A stretch of 64,000 nucleotides of DNA. It comes from Dicyema japonicum. Lineage: Eukaryota; Dicyemida; Rhombozoa; Dicyemidae. A model generated the notes under the pieces. That model saw only the letters and a list, made by a program, of their open reading frames with translations. It ran no database searches and was not told the DNA's origin. Shown here piece by piece: positions 1-10,829 of the stretch. Position 1 is the first letter of the stretch; the number at the start of each line of letters is the position of its first letter. The stretch covers positions 1,229,652-1,293,651 of the forward strand of contig RDEW01000009.1 in the NCBI GenBank assembly GCA_011109175.1, read 5' to 3'. Both the position numbers and the translations under genes were made by a program.

Positions 1-32
1 GTCTTGGAAACCATTGTTTCAGTGAAATCCGA

Positions 33-505
33 GTGAAACCGTCCGAAATTGTGTTGAAGAACTTGCCATTTTGGGTTGATGATAACGACCTTCATGAATT
101 TGTCAAGGAAATAGCTTCCTCTACTACAAGCATATGTCGTTTCTACAAGGGAGAAAGACTCCCTCTTGCAAAAGTTCTAGTTGGATCAAGGGCGGAGGCT
201 ACATCGCTGGTCCGTCTTGGTTTCAACATTGCCACGTGCCGATTACATGTGAATGGTACAGGAGAGGCTCACCTAGGTGTTTCAAGTGCCAACGCTATAG
301 ACACATATCCTCCTTCTGTAAGGAGAAGACAAAATGTCTCCATTGTGCAGGGGAACACGACCTGACTGCTTGTGGAGAGACTCCTGCGAACACAATGAAT
401 TGCATAAATTGTGGCTCGTCCTCACATTGTGCCAGATATGGTGGATGCCCAGCCGCCAAGAAATCTGATCAGAGGAAGCAACTAAAAGCGATGGACAGGC
501 GATAA
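33..505 (+). pseudogene. LINE ORF1 (gag-like) with three zinc knuckles, frameshifted
   Basis: ORF1 proteins of Jockey-type LINEs bind the element RNA. The N-terminal half reads in one frame from position 33 (LVGSRAEATSLVRLGFNIAT, the conserved region before the knuckles). The C-terminal half reads in another frame with three consecutive CCHC-type fingers: CFKCQRYRHISSFC, CLHCAGEHDLTAC and CINCGSSSHCARYGGC. One frame change between about 260 and 285 separates the halves. This block arrangement is typical of Jockey/I-clade gag. The reading stops at 505, before the endonuclease. Confidence 0.85.
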
Positions 506-653
506 TAGGCGATATTGGGAGAACGTGGACAGCAAAGACAGTTACGTCAAAGTCGGCACCTAAAATTCGTCGAAAACTGAACGATGTCCCACCCAATCTA
601 TCAGAGAAGATATACACTGAAATATCGGAGATTATGTCACGGCTAAACTATCT

Positions 654-1671
654 GTGCTCGATTGCACATGTGGATTTAATGGAAACGGTGACTTTGGCTT
701 TGAAGAAGCAAGGTCACCCAAATGTTTGAAGCAAGGACTAAAAATAGTGCTATTGAATGCCCGATCTCTATGGAAAAGGCATAATGAACTAGCACTACTT
801 GCAAGGGCCTCCAAGATCGACATCTTGGTGGTCAATGAGACGATATTAAAGAAAGCGAAGAGTAATATAATGACTGGATACAATTCTGTGGACGTTTTAT
901 GGAAGGCTGGAGCAGTTGCTGTTACGAGCAACGTCTATTTTCAACCGGGACTGCCTCCGAATTCGTAATCCAATAGTCGTTTGTGATGTATTGTGTGAAT
1001 TTGTAAACATGGACGTTTGTTGCGACGGAGTATGGATTAGTGTTGGAGGTCTATACTCCAAGAATCTTGAGACTTGTTCTACAGATATCACTGAGTTCTA
1101 CAACAAGAATCCCTATACTATCTTAATTGGGGATCTTAATTCGAAGAACACTAGTTATGGTTGTAGCAAGACAAATCAGGATGGACGACGTTTAGAATTA
1201 TTGTCTGATTCATGTGGCTTTGTGATCCTTACGTCGGATGACCCAAATCATTTTTCTTATCATGGTGGCGACAAACTCGGCGTTTTCCTAGTATCGCCAG
1301 CTCTATCTGTGTATGTGGGAAAGCCAAAAACTCTATGGGATATCGGGAGTGACCATATTCCACAAGAATTAGTTATTACTTTGAGACCAGATGTTATGGA
1401 AGATGTCTTCTTGAAGTTCAACATATCTAACTTGGATTGGGGCCACTATAGGGTCTTCATATCCAATAATTTGTGTGTTCTACCGAGAGAGTTTTCAACC
1501 ATTGAAGGTATCAATGCTGTAAGTAGAGAATTAACAAATCTACTGCAGTCATATCTTCATCTGTATTCACGAAGAGTTTTCTCAAAAAAATCATTATTTT
1601 GTGTCGCCAATTATTATGAGGCTTATTCGGGAGAAGAATCGCCTAAGGGCAAAGCAAAGACGTTGTGCTGA
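654..1671 (+). pseudogene. LINE endonuclease domain (APE type), frameshifted
   Basis: The apurinic-like endonuclease nicks target DNA for target-primed reverse transcription. The start of the domain reads KIVLLNARSLWKRHNELA then IDILVVNET, the usual first strand and catalytic Glu region. After a frame change near 910 the central GDLNSKNTSYGC motif and the terminal SDHIPQ motif (catalytic Asp-His) follow. The catalytic residues look preserved although the frame is broken. The domain runs without a gap into the linker before the RT. Confidence 0.85.
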
Positions 1672-3196
1672 CAAAATAGACGGGGAATTCATATCAGCCA
1701 GAATCAGGATGATGAAGGAAGCAATCAGCAATATATGGAAGGAGGAGACTGACCGTATATGGAGGGCTGAGGCTGCAAAAATTGATATGAAGAATCCCTC
1801 TTTTTGGAAATGCTATCAGAAGATAATGTGTCCGAAGTCGGGTGCAGAAAAAATTATACTGGATAAACCAGACGGGGGAGTATGCATAACGGAGGAAACA
1901 CCTTCGATATTCAGGGATCAGCTCCAAAAAATTCAGGGTGTGGATCCGTGGAGTTTGATCCCTGATGACAAAAAGAAGGTGTCTGCCGATATATTTAAAC
2001 ACTCCGACGAGGAACTACCTATTGCTGATAGCACTGTCAGCATCTTTGAAGTGATGACAGCTATCAGGGAATGCAAGGTCAATGCTCCAGGATATGACCA
2101 CATATCAATGAAACTTATCAAAGAGGGTCCGGATATTTTGTTTGACTATCTGCGATGTCTTTATGATGGGTGTTTACGACTTGGCCACTTGCCTTTAATA
2201 TGGAAGAAAGCTGTTGTGAGGATGATTCCAAAACCAGGGAAGCCAAAGAGAGATCCGGCAAGCTACAGACCAATTAGCTTAATATGTTTTTTCGCGAAAG
2301 TGATTGAACGTATCATTTTCAAAAGGCTAAGCAGACATATAGAAGAGAATGACATTCTGATTCGGAACAGTGAGGTTATCGTCCCGGAAGAGGCTGTGCA
2401 GACTGTTTCTTTCTACTGAATTCTGAAATCATGAAAGCAAAGGATTCCAAGAGGCAAATAAACTTATTATGTCTTGATATCTCGAAAGCATTCGACTGGT
2501 ATGTCATGAAGCGTTGTTAAAGCAGCTTGTATCAGCATATGTTCCAAGATACCTATTTGTTTGGCTAGTAAATTATCTTTAGGAAAGACAATCTTTTGTG
2601 AAGGTGTGTGGAAATTTATCCGATGCAACATCATTCAAAAAAGGAGTACCACAAGGTTCAATATTGAGCCCTATTTTGTTTAATAGATTCATGGCGAGCT
2701 TTCCACGTCCGAAGAATATTAATACTAGTCTTCTTAATTATGCGGATGACGAAATCGTGGTGAACACATCTCTAAAATCTTCTATATCTGAAGGAAGAAT
2801 CCGGGAGTATGTTGACCAGATTGAGCATTGGTGCAACTTGAGAGGGCTAAATCTCTCTGCTGAAAAATCTTGCGCACTCTGAATAAGCAATGTGAAAAAG
2901 CACCTGAAACAAGAATACACACTGGGAGTAAACAATTCACACAGTCTGCGCTACCTGGGGGTCGACTATGGACACGCAGGAGATTACATGGACGACATAA
3001 ATGGAAGGAGAAAGAGAGCCTTTCAGTCGCTCCTATGTACACGGAAGTTGCACGTCACACTTACCTGTTTATCTTCAAGGGAGTTATTCTCCCTAGCCTA
3101 CTTTATGAGTGCGAGGGGTGGTTCTTCTCTCCGAAGAGGGACAAAATCTTATCCCTCCTAGAGAAGACTAGAAGAGTTCAACTAAGCTCTTCTTAA
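1601..3196 (+). pseudogene. LINE reverse transcriptase, broken in several frames
   Basis: This is the polymerase of copy A. Landmarks in order are WKKAVVRMIPKPGKPKRDPA and SYRPISLICFFAKVIERII (RT block 1-2, about 2200-2320), LLCLDISKAFDW (block 3, about 2466), GVPQGSILSPILFN (block 4, about 2643) and LLNYADDEIVV (block 5, catalytic YADD intact, about 2731). The C-terminal part with LRYLGVDYG follows near 2945. Frame changes or stops fall near 2395, 2505, 2580, 2880 and 3040, so no single product can be made. Confidence 0.9.
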
Positions 3197-3495
3197 ACAA
3201 GAAGCTGAAAGACTGTCTAAACGAGGACGAAAACAAACTCTTGGAACCGATTAGCAAGATTGTGGAGGATCGGATCAATGTTTCAGGAGGAGATCAAAGG
3301 TCCAGGACACATATATAAAGCTGGGAAAATAAAGATTAAAAAGCTGGGAGAAACGTTCCGAAAAAGATTAATAATAAAAAAAGGAGGAAGGGTCCAGGTG
3401 TGGAGTCCAAGCCTTATGGTATGACTCAGATGTAATACTCTCCAGAAATCTCCTTAACTCTTTTGTCAATAAATCGTTGTTGTTGCTGTTGTGGT

Positions 3496-3939
3496 AGCAT
3501 TACTTACTTAAAGTATTGAAAAAGAGTCACCAACTTTCTATCCCGTGAATGGAGTCACATCTTGTTCTTCTACCACGGGGAAGTCGAAGAAAATCTTGTA
3601 CCAGATTACTATTACTAAGCACTCTCGCTGTGCCATGGTCATGCACTAGATCCAGTAGTCCACCCGGATCCTCTCCCTCACTGGAGCGTATCCAAATCTT
3701 TTGGAAGTCCCCTCGGTCGTCCACAGAATCAGGATTCCCGACGATAGTCAAGGACTGCCAAAAAAGTCTTCCATGGCCATGTTAGTTAGGGTCCCCAGAT
3801 CAATTGAAATTTAATATATTTAAAACTAAAATATGATAATTTTGAATATAAAAATAAAATTAACTAAATATTTATATTTCAATCAACTTAAAAATAATAA
3901 AATATTTTGCTATAGTAACTCTAAACTCTCAAAGAAAAA
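3496..3939. other. Intergenic stretch between LINE copy A and the TRP gene
   Basis: The first 300 bases are moderately GC-rich and carry short overlapping open frames on both strands that I do not recognise. The remaining 150 bases are very AT-rich and lead into the TRP start codon at 3940. I see no domain, RNA gene or clear promoter motif. Confidence 0.4.
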
Positions 3940-6541
3940 TGGAGCGATTTACGATTAATGTTGAATCCGATGATAAGTTTCATTAATATTTAACATCAAG
4001 AAATTATCAGTCAAAAACGATAGAACAGGTCAGTGATGTCTATTCCATAGTGAAAAAATTTATTTATAAGAGAAGATTCAGCGATTCGAGTCTGATTCGG
4101 TCTTATTAAAGGCAAGCAAATATTTTCTGGAGTTTCCTCAAAGAAGGAGGAAGAAAATTTATATAAATTGATCAGTTACTTCGGCAGCTTCAACAAGTTC
4201 TTGTTATAAAGTAAAACAGGCTATCCCTGAGTCGAGATAAATTTCCTGATATTGATATCAATTTTATCGAATCAGCAATCGAAGCAGGTGCTGATGTGAA
4301 TGAGGTTGATGATTATGGGCAAACAATACTCCACGATGTAATCAATTTCACTTTAATCGTTGCTAGGCAGCCTGTAACTGGTCAACCGATGTTGTTATGT
4401 TTCTGCTAAAACATGGAGTCAATGTAAATGCCATGGACACCTTTGGCAGAACTCCTTTGCACGTGGCTGCCACCGCTGACTATCCAGAAATGGTTCATTT
4501 TCTTGTCGGAAATGGGGCTGACATGAACGCCTTGACTAAAAGAGAGATGCAGACTCCTGTCCATTACGCAGCCAAAAACGATTCCACAAAGTCACTGAAA
4601 GCTTTGATAAAATTGGGGGCAAACTACAAAACTGTGAAAGACTATAAGAAGAGGACTCCTCTGTTCCTGGCTGCAGAATTAGGTCCCCTTTCCAGTTATT
4701 GCTAGACCGAAGTGAGACAGCCACTGTCCTAATAGACAACGGAGCTCCGGTAGAGGAACGAGACTACTGCGGACAAACAGCCATCATTTGGATGGCGAAA
4801 AAAATGCCCAAAATAGTATTTTTAAAGCCAAACCATTTTAGGCTGTGGAAGCTCTCAATACACTCCACACAAAGGACAAACGAAAGCGTAAACAAGAGTA
4901 TCGTCTTGATTGCCTCGAAAATGTCAAAGGTATTTCTGACAATTTGGGGTCACATTTAGGATCTTTCATTGACTTCTCTCCACCGTCTCTGGTTTATATT
5001 AAGTTGAAAATTCATAGTTAGCTTAAGGCAATAGCTGACTCCGAAAATTATGATTTCTTTCAGTGTCCGATAGTCAGAAAATTCATCGACATTAAATGGC
5101 GGAAATTTGGATTGTAAGTTTGGTTTGCCACGTGCGTAGGTTGAATGCCTGGGTGAACCTGATAATCACTTTACTCTTCAACGTATTGTGGACTGTTATA
5201 TTTTTCCTACTTCCCAGCGGAAATGTCTACAAGTATGTCTACCCGAAGGATTACGGAATCACGTTTACCTGGGTTTGTTTATTTTTATTATGAAAAGGTA
5301 TTTGCCTTGTTTTTCTTGCTGCTGATTTGGATTGTGGAAATTCAGGACTACAGGATTTCCAAGGCTTACAACAGCGTTGTGTTGCCTAAAAATGTTAGAA
5401 ATGGGAATCTTGGAGGGAAATAGAAATTCGGAAAGACATGGAGTTTTGTCATCCTCGATACCCGGAAGAACAGACTTATTGGGATATTGAGTTACAGAAC
5501 ACCAAGGAAGAGAGTCCCTCGTACTTTTCGGACAAAAAGTTTGAGTTGATGCCAAATTCAAGGAATGTGGTGGACTGGGTTGTTTTTATACTATTGCTTG
5601 TCTGTTTTATTATCCACCTAATCGCCCTGGCGAAGGAAGATTCAAATCTTGGGTACAATCTTAAAAGGGTCTACTCATTCGCCCTTCTTATGGATGAGGT
5701 TCTTGATGTGTGCTAACTTTTTTGAAAGTCTTGGTAATTCATTTTACCCTTCATTGTGATTCTGTCTCACACCATCAATGACATTGTTCGCTTCCTTTTT
5801 ATTTACTTTATTTTTTTCATTCCATTCTGTAAAACGGTAATTTGACTCAAAGACTGCTGCTTCTGGGTATTCTATGGAGGTTCTACGGGCTTTCCGGTCG
5901 ACAGTCAGAGATTTTCCACAAATGTCACAAAAATTACAGTCCAAGGCTTTGACAGCGTAAGACAGGGAATATTCACACTTTTTCGGATCTCCATGGTTGA
6001 CGACTATGACTACACTGTTTGCCTGAGTGAATAATTCCCAGAATATGTCATCTATCGACCCAATAATGTCAGATATTTTGATTGGATGCTGGATTTTCGC
6101 TACGAGCATAATCTGCATTAACCTGCTGATTGCTCTGTTGTCTGACACTTTTCAGAGGTTTGCCAGTTGTTATTTCCAGAGTTTACGACAACGCCTTTTT
6201 CAACGCAATCATGCAGAGAACGAAGCTCATTTTGGCGGCTGAGGAGAGTTTCATATACAAAAACTGCGTTCACGGATGTTACAAATATATTATAAGACAT
6301 TGCAACCCTGTTGAGGAGTTTTTCGACGACGATGATATGACGGATCATGATCTTCAGAAGGTCACCTTTATTGTCAAGGTTGAGTGCGGTCTGTTAACCA
6401 ACGCAGGATAAAGTGGAAGAAATGTACGAATATATCCAAAATAAGAACGACGATAACCTTAAGCAAATCACTGATATGTTTAGTGAGATAAAAACGACTG
6501 TTACGAAGTTATCGGAAATATTTAAAATTAAGGATGGGTAA
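3940..6541 (+). CDS. Ankyrin-repeat TRP-family cation channel, 15 exons with 22-30 bp introns
   Basis: A cation channel of the TRP superfamily that would act in the plasma or ciliary membrane. The ATG at 3940 opens MERFTINVESDD. Ankyrin repeats follow (TILHDAACN, TPLHVAATADYPEMVHFLV, TPVHYAAKN, TPLFLAAEL), then the pre-S1 linker ending IDIKWRKFG, S1-S4, the pore helix GIFTLFRISMVDDYDY and S6 with ICINLLIALLSDTFQ. The tail is acidic and ends at the TAA of 6541. Fourteen GT-AG introns restore the frame at 3977-4000, 4090-4111, 4197-4219, 4338-4366, 4683-4706, 4816-4841, 4930-4959, 4992-5021, 5114-5139, 5273-5297, 5829-5852, 6017-6041, 6158-6179 and 6379-6406. Three single-base frame breaks remain: a GGG run near 5415, near 5681-5690, and a CCC run near 5747. 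They may be assembly errors. The subfamily (TRPA, TRPN or another ankyrin-TRP) is not certain. Confidence 0.88.
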
Positions 6542-6704
6542 TGACATTCAACGCATTAAACGACATCTGCGTGCTGTCCACGGAGGCACTAGGGAATAAA
6601 TATTAACATAATAACAATTAACATTCTCTAATTATTGGTTTATAGAATACGCACACTGTCACCATATTCGATAGGGCTGTCTCTTGAGTGTCGATTAGCT
6701 AGGG

Positions 6705-6850
6705 CAGGGGTCAACAACCTTCTAAGCCAAAGAGACAATTTTTTGGCAATTAAAAAATTGAAGATCCATTTTTTTAATAATAAAAATAACAAAATTATAT
6801 TTAATCTAATTAATGAGATTATTGACCCTGCATTTCTTCGTCAATAGTGC
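6705..6850 (+). mobile_element. hAT-like terminal fragment
   Basis: AGGGCAGGGGTCAACAACCT at about 6703 has the CAGGGGTC-type start typical of hAT elements in animals, followed by AT-rich sequence. No transposase is attached and the other end was not found. It is probably a solo end or a small non-autonomous copy. Confidence 0.35.
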
Positions 6851-7064
6851 TATGTTTGGGTTGTAACTTGTCATTTTTAACTTAATACAAGATTCCAAAT
6901 CAGTAATTTGACTCCTTAATTTTGAATTGATCTAATTCATACGGTGTATTTTTAATTTTATTTAAAATCTCTGTTTTATTCGTAAAATTTTGGAATAGTT
7001 GTGGCATTTTTAGAAAACAGGGTTTGATTTATTCACCATCTGTGAATTTTTTTAAATGGTCATA

Positions 7065-7180
7065 TAGCGGCTTCCCTGACTGCGTGGCTATTCCCTCTAA
7101 AGATGGCAAGCGAGATTCACTCAAATAACCAGCAGCGCTCACGAGGGTCTCTTGATCGTGTAGCGATCCGATTCCCTAGA
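7065..7180 (-). mobile_element. 3' end of a restriction-endonuclease-type LINE
   Basis: Read on the minus strand this gives SLGNRIATRSRDPRERCWLF then SLEGIATQSGKPLYDH. It matches the last codons and 3' end of the plus-strand LINE at 63050-63170, including the shared GCGTGGCTATTCCCT block. Its start abuts the hAT end at 7183, so one element landed next to or inside the other. Confidence 0.6.
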
Positions 7181-7182
7181 CC

Positions 7183-7735
7183 AGGGGTCGGCAAATACTT
7201 TCGGAGAAGAGCCACTTTTTGACATTTTCGGAAATTGAGAAAAATTGAAGAGCCATTTTTTATTTGCTTATCACTTATTCTAATCAAAAGTCCAACAATT
7301 ATTAAGTAAATCATTTCAAAAAAATAAAATTAATTAAAGTCTCATTAATGAAAGATATGATTCCTCATTTCATTCGACAGTTGTCTGATGTCTGAGTCGT
7401 AACTAGTCAATTTTAATTTGAGGTTTGATTCTAGATTCAAGCCTGTAATTTTGTTCCAAGTTTTGAATATGAGATCCTCAGGTTTCTCCAGTTTTATATC
7501 AATATTGCTGCTTTTGCATTCTACAGAATAATTATTTTTTTCCATGTTTTCAAGTTCTTCAGAAAGACGAACAAATTTTGACGCCCATAAATCTTTACAT
7601 GTCAAGTCTAATAGTTGCATTTCAAACTCAGCTGCGTTAATTTCAAATGGAAATAAATTAAAAGTGCTCATTTTAGCACATAGAGGATTTATAACAAACG
7701 ATAAAGTTGCTTTTTTTTAAATCCTGAAACCTAAT
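7183..7735 (-). pseudogene. hAT transposase C-terminal relic with one terminal repeat
   Basis: A CAGGGGTCGGCAAAT-type hAT end sits at about 7183, followed by GAAGAGCCA, a familiar hAT subterminal word. The minus-strand frame 7671-7345 reads FPFEINAAEFEMQLLDLTC, then KDLWASKFVRLSEELENMEK, the region just before the C-terminal dimerisation block in GTF2IRD2/ZBED-like hAT transposases. The N-terminal two thirds and the other terminal repeat are missing. Confidence 0.6.
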
Positions 7736-7763
7736 AAATTAAAAAACCTATATATAAACATTA

Positions 7764-8086
7764 CCCGGGTGGCATAGCGGCTAGGTGTCGGGCCTAAGTG
7801 GCTTAGGTTACGGGTTCGAATCTCGCTGCTGTTCACCTGGTGGAAAGTTCCACGCATCTACGATGCAGAAAGGGTTTGACGAGTGACGCCGTCATTAGTG
7901 GATACTCACTGCGGAACTGGATTGTCTAGAAAGGACCCACACACAAGAAAAAGAAAAAAAGAAGTGAAGATCATTCCTTGGTTCTACGATTAGTTAAAAT
8001 TAACTGTTCTTTACTTAAATAAAGTGTGTGACTATGCGGAGCTATAAATATTATGGCTCTCGTGAAAAGGCTTTATTATTATTATG
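7764..8086 (+). mobile_element. tRNA-derived SINE with 9 bp target-site duplication
   Basis: A 323 bp element starts with a tRNA-like head (CCCGGGTGGCATAGCGG, then GGGTTCGAATCTCG), continues with an unrelated body and ends in a TTATTATTATTATG tail. The 9-mer TAAACATTA flanks it exactly at 7755-7763 and 8087-8095, the mark of LINE-assisted insertion. Head and loops are closest in feel to a long-variable-arm tRNA (Leu/Ser class), but no full cloverleaf is proposed. It is not a functional tRNA gene, because the 3' half runs straight into the SINE body. Confidence 0.85.
7770..7823 (+). promoter_or_regulatory. Internal RNA polymerase III promoter (A and B boxes) of the SINE
   Basis: TGGCATAGCGGCTAGG at 7770-7785 fits the A box and GGTTCGAATC at 7813-7822 fits the B box. 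The spacing of about 28 bp is normal for a tRNA-type promoter. Confidence 0.8.
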
Positions 8087-8189
8087 TAAACATTAATTTT
8101 GAACCTATCTTTAAAAGATTCTCTCATATACGAAAAAACATTTTAAAATTTTTAGATTTTTAGGTCAATTTTTTAAAGAAAAAGAGATC

Positions 8190-8415
8190 AAAATTAAGGC
8201 ATCTGAATGGCCATGCTATTTCCCCTAACAATAGCCAACGAGATACGTTCTCGGAACAACCAGTCTCTCGCGGATCCTTGGTTTACAGCTTGAATCATGG
8301 AGCCGATCTTACGAACCAACTCATCTGCTTGGGGGCCAAGGATTCCTGACGTTTCCACCGCGAATGGAACAAATATATACTCCTCCGAAATTCTCTGGTA
8401 CTTCCTCCTCTTTCG
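8190..8415 (-). mobile_element. 3' fragment of restriction-endonuclease LINE, near-identical to 52920-53165
   Basis: On the minus strand this encodes the end of the endonuclease region, FAVETSGILGPQADELVRKI, and ends in a serine-rich REN/AIQML-like tail. The same block at 52920-53165 differs at only a few bases, so the two copies are recent relatives. Upstream parts of the element are absent here. Confidence 0.75.
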
Positions 8416-8859
8416 TAAAATGGGTTTATTTATAACTTGATTATTTTTTTTCTAAATATTGATGTAATTTAGAGAAATTTAAAATATCCCGTTCGATATC
8501 CTCTTCAAACAGAATTAATTTTTTTCAAACAATATAACTTCCTCAAATATGGAAAGGCTATATTCCCACTTTCTTGCAATTTTGAGTTTAGTTGGATTAG
8601 TTCTGATGTTACGTCGACCATAAAATAAAATTTCTGCAGCCATTGGTCATCAGTAGGAAGTTGTTTCTAGCACTTAAAAAATTTTTAGAGCTAAAAAATC
8701 ACAAAATCTAGCAATTATAATTAAAAAGTTAGCACAAAATGATAAAATCTAGCATTTAAAATTGTAAAATCTATAACTAAAATAATAAAATATAACATTT
8801 AAATTTTATTTATTGTAATATAATAAAAGGTAATGCTTGATGTTGTCTGGATGGAAGTT

Positions 8860-10730
8860 CCTATTTTTTAAAATATTTTTTAGCATTTTAATAGCTCTTT
8901 CAACAGATGCAGAGGATGCCTGACAGCGTGTAAGAGAAAACTACATCACTTAATTCGTTATAAGAATTTTTTTCTTATTAAAAAAAAGTTTGATTTCTCG
9001 CATACAAAATGAAAGCCGAGAACGTTCCCCTCGGGAGCAAACCAACTTTGATGTACTGGAGAAGATCACTATACTCATTGTTCGCTTCTTTTAACAAATT
9101 TTTAAATAGTCTGTCAGAGTCTGATAAATCGTCAGTTACCCGTTTGGGGGTAAATTCCTATACTTTGCTTCCATACTCTTCATATACTTAACATAAAATG
9201 TTTTACTCTTTAAAAATTTAAAAAAAATTCAATTAATTCAAGTCCGGAAATATGTATTTCTACTATAATTTCTCCGCCATTTTCAGGTTCTATGGAATAA
9301 ATCGGAAAATTTTGCTCTACTACACAGTATTTAGCAGTATCCAAACCATCATATAGTGGATACCTCTTCGGCAATATAGCGATTTCTAGGACCCATCGCG
9401 ATTATGGATTAAATTGTGCTTAGCCTTAAATTAGTCTAAACGATTTAATTACTTCTGGATTTGAGTTTCAATTCAATATCTTCAGCACAAAAGAATCACA
9501 ACTTGTAACCTTTCTCCTATGGTAAGTTCCTTCTTAGTCAAAAATAAAATTTATAGCTATTTTCGATTGAACGATCTCTTTCCCGTCTTAAGATGTTTAA
9601 CTCCTCCTTTATTTCCTTTATTTTTTTTGATTTCTCTTTAAATTTGCACCAGACGCATTTCACGCCAATTTAATTAATTAATTTTTAAGATATTTTATTT
9701 ATCAATTAATAAAATTTGTAAATTCCAATGGTTTTTAAATATTCTTAATATTTTTTAATTCAATCTGTGGAAAATGGCGATTTATCGGACTGCGACATAT
9801 TCGATGGTTAAGTCCTTTAAATAGATAATAAATAATATATTACTTTTGATTTAATGAAGTTAGCAATATTTATCACCAATTCGATTCTATTAAGTGGAAT
9901 AAAATTCGTTTCCAGATGTTCTACAACTGTGTCGACAAAATCTTGATCACGAGTTTGACCCTTTAGAGGCAATAATGCCAAAAGTTCTTATCTAAGGAAG
10001 CCTCAAGACACATAGCGAACAAACAGAGACACCTAAGGATAATATTTAAAAAAATATCTGTGCAATGTCATTTATATCACATGATTCATCTATTGCTATC
10101 GAAATCGAATTAGCTTTATTTCAGGTCAGTAACTTGTTGAATAGTTGCATTCGAAAACATCTTAATAGTCCCGTCTGCTACTTTTCCCGTTTCAACTTCT
10201 CGCCTTTTCAACGGCAGAACAGGCTCCAGAGGCACTCTATAGTAGGTCGCAAAAGGCAAACGTGTTGATGCAGGTGACATCCAAGACAAGAGGTTTCTCG
10301 GCTCTAAAAGGGAAGATTGTCATCCATCTGGTCGCTTCCGTCCGCCTGCATGACAAACTGGTTCGAGCATGGAGGGGTGTCCGGCGTCGTCCAAAGCTCG
10401 CCTAACGACTTCGTTCAAGGCCATGTGTCTGGGAATCTGCCTGCACTTTTCCTGTAACCATTTCTGGATCTGTGAATTGTTTTTCCATTTTTGCAATCTC
10501 ATGACTGACGATTTAGCTTCAATATTAGTAGTCCTGGCAGACTGCTTCTAATAATGAAATGTTGAACTTTTAATTTTAATATTTTTTGGAGTTCTTCCAC
10601 ACCTAGTTTTGTGCATTGCAATTGGATATTTCAGTGAATAATCACCATGTTTTGAATTTACGTGTCTCTCCAGATTTGACTTAATGTTCTGATTGAATGT
10701 TTCGTGGCGAAGGAGACATTTTGAAAGTGA
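8860..10730 (-). pseudogene. hAT transposase relic with BED-like finger, interrupted by a LINE fragment
   Basis: Reading the minus strand from about 10720, the protein begins CLLCHETFNQNIKSNLERHV then NSKHGDYSLKYP, a BED/hAT-type zinc finger. A central piece near 10120-10060 gives AIDESCDINDIAQIF, the catalytic region after the first Asp. The C-terminal dimerisation block ASSASVERAIKML lies at about 8930-8890. Stops and frameshifts are frequent. A LINE fragment (10185-10510) sits between the finger and the catalytic part. Confidence 0.65.
10185..10510 (-). mobile_element. LINE fragment with restriction-like endonuclease motif nested in hAT
   Basis: The minus-strand reading is RHMALNEVVRRALDDAGHPS, LEPVCHAGGRKRPDG, then PLVLDVTC after a frame change. 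The PDG...LDVT pair is the PD-(D/E)xK-like core of restriction-type LINE endonucleases. The same block occurs at 30138-30467, 22860-23110 and 62740-62890. Confidence 0.7.
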
Positions 10731-10829
10731 TCTGATATTATGACAAAAGTCTCAGTCCATCGAGGTTAAAAAACGTTTCTATCCGTTTTTTACTTTTTTC
10801 TTATTTATAGTCATTATTTATTTATTTTA

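Larger units (their letters stand above)
1..3495 (+). mobile_element. Jockey-like (APE-type) LINE, copy A, near full length but decayed
   Basis: The order is a zinc-knuckle ORF1, an apurinic-type endonuclease, a reverse transcriptase and a 3' UTR ending in a short TTG-rich tail after AATAAATC near 3475-3495. A second copy on the minus strand (28655-29730 plus 32265-32480) shares the endonuclease, linker and 3' UTR and ends in a TTA-rich tail at the equivalent point, which fixes the 3' end. The 5' end may lie outside the window. Several frameshifts and stops show it is inactive. Confidence 0.9.

Noticed and set aside
3527-3785. Two overlapping ORFs between the LINE and TRP genes
   Set aside because: No domain, no repeat partner, and mutually antisense; length is expected by chance in a GC-richer patch.
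7764-7840. Functional tRNA gene
   Set aside because: A and B boxes are present but no acceptor stem closes and the sequence continues into a SINE body with tail and target duplication.
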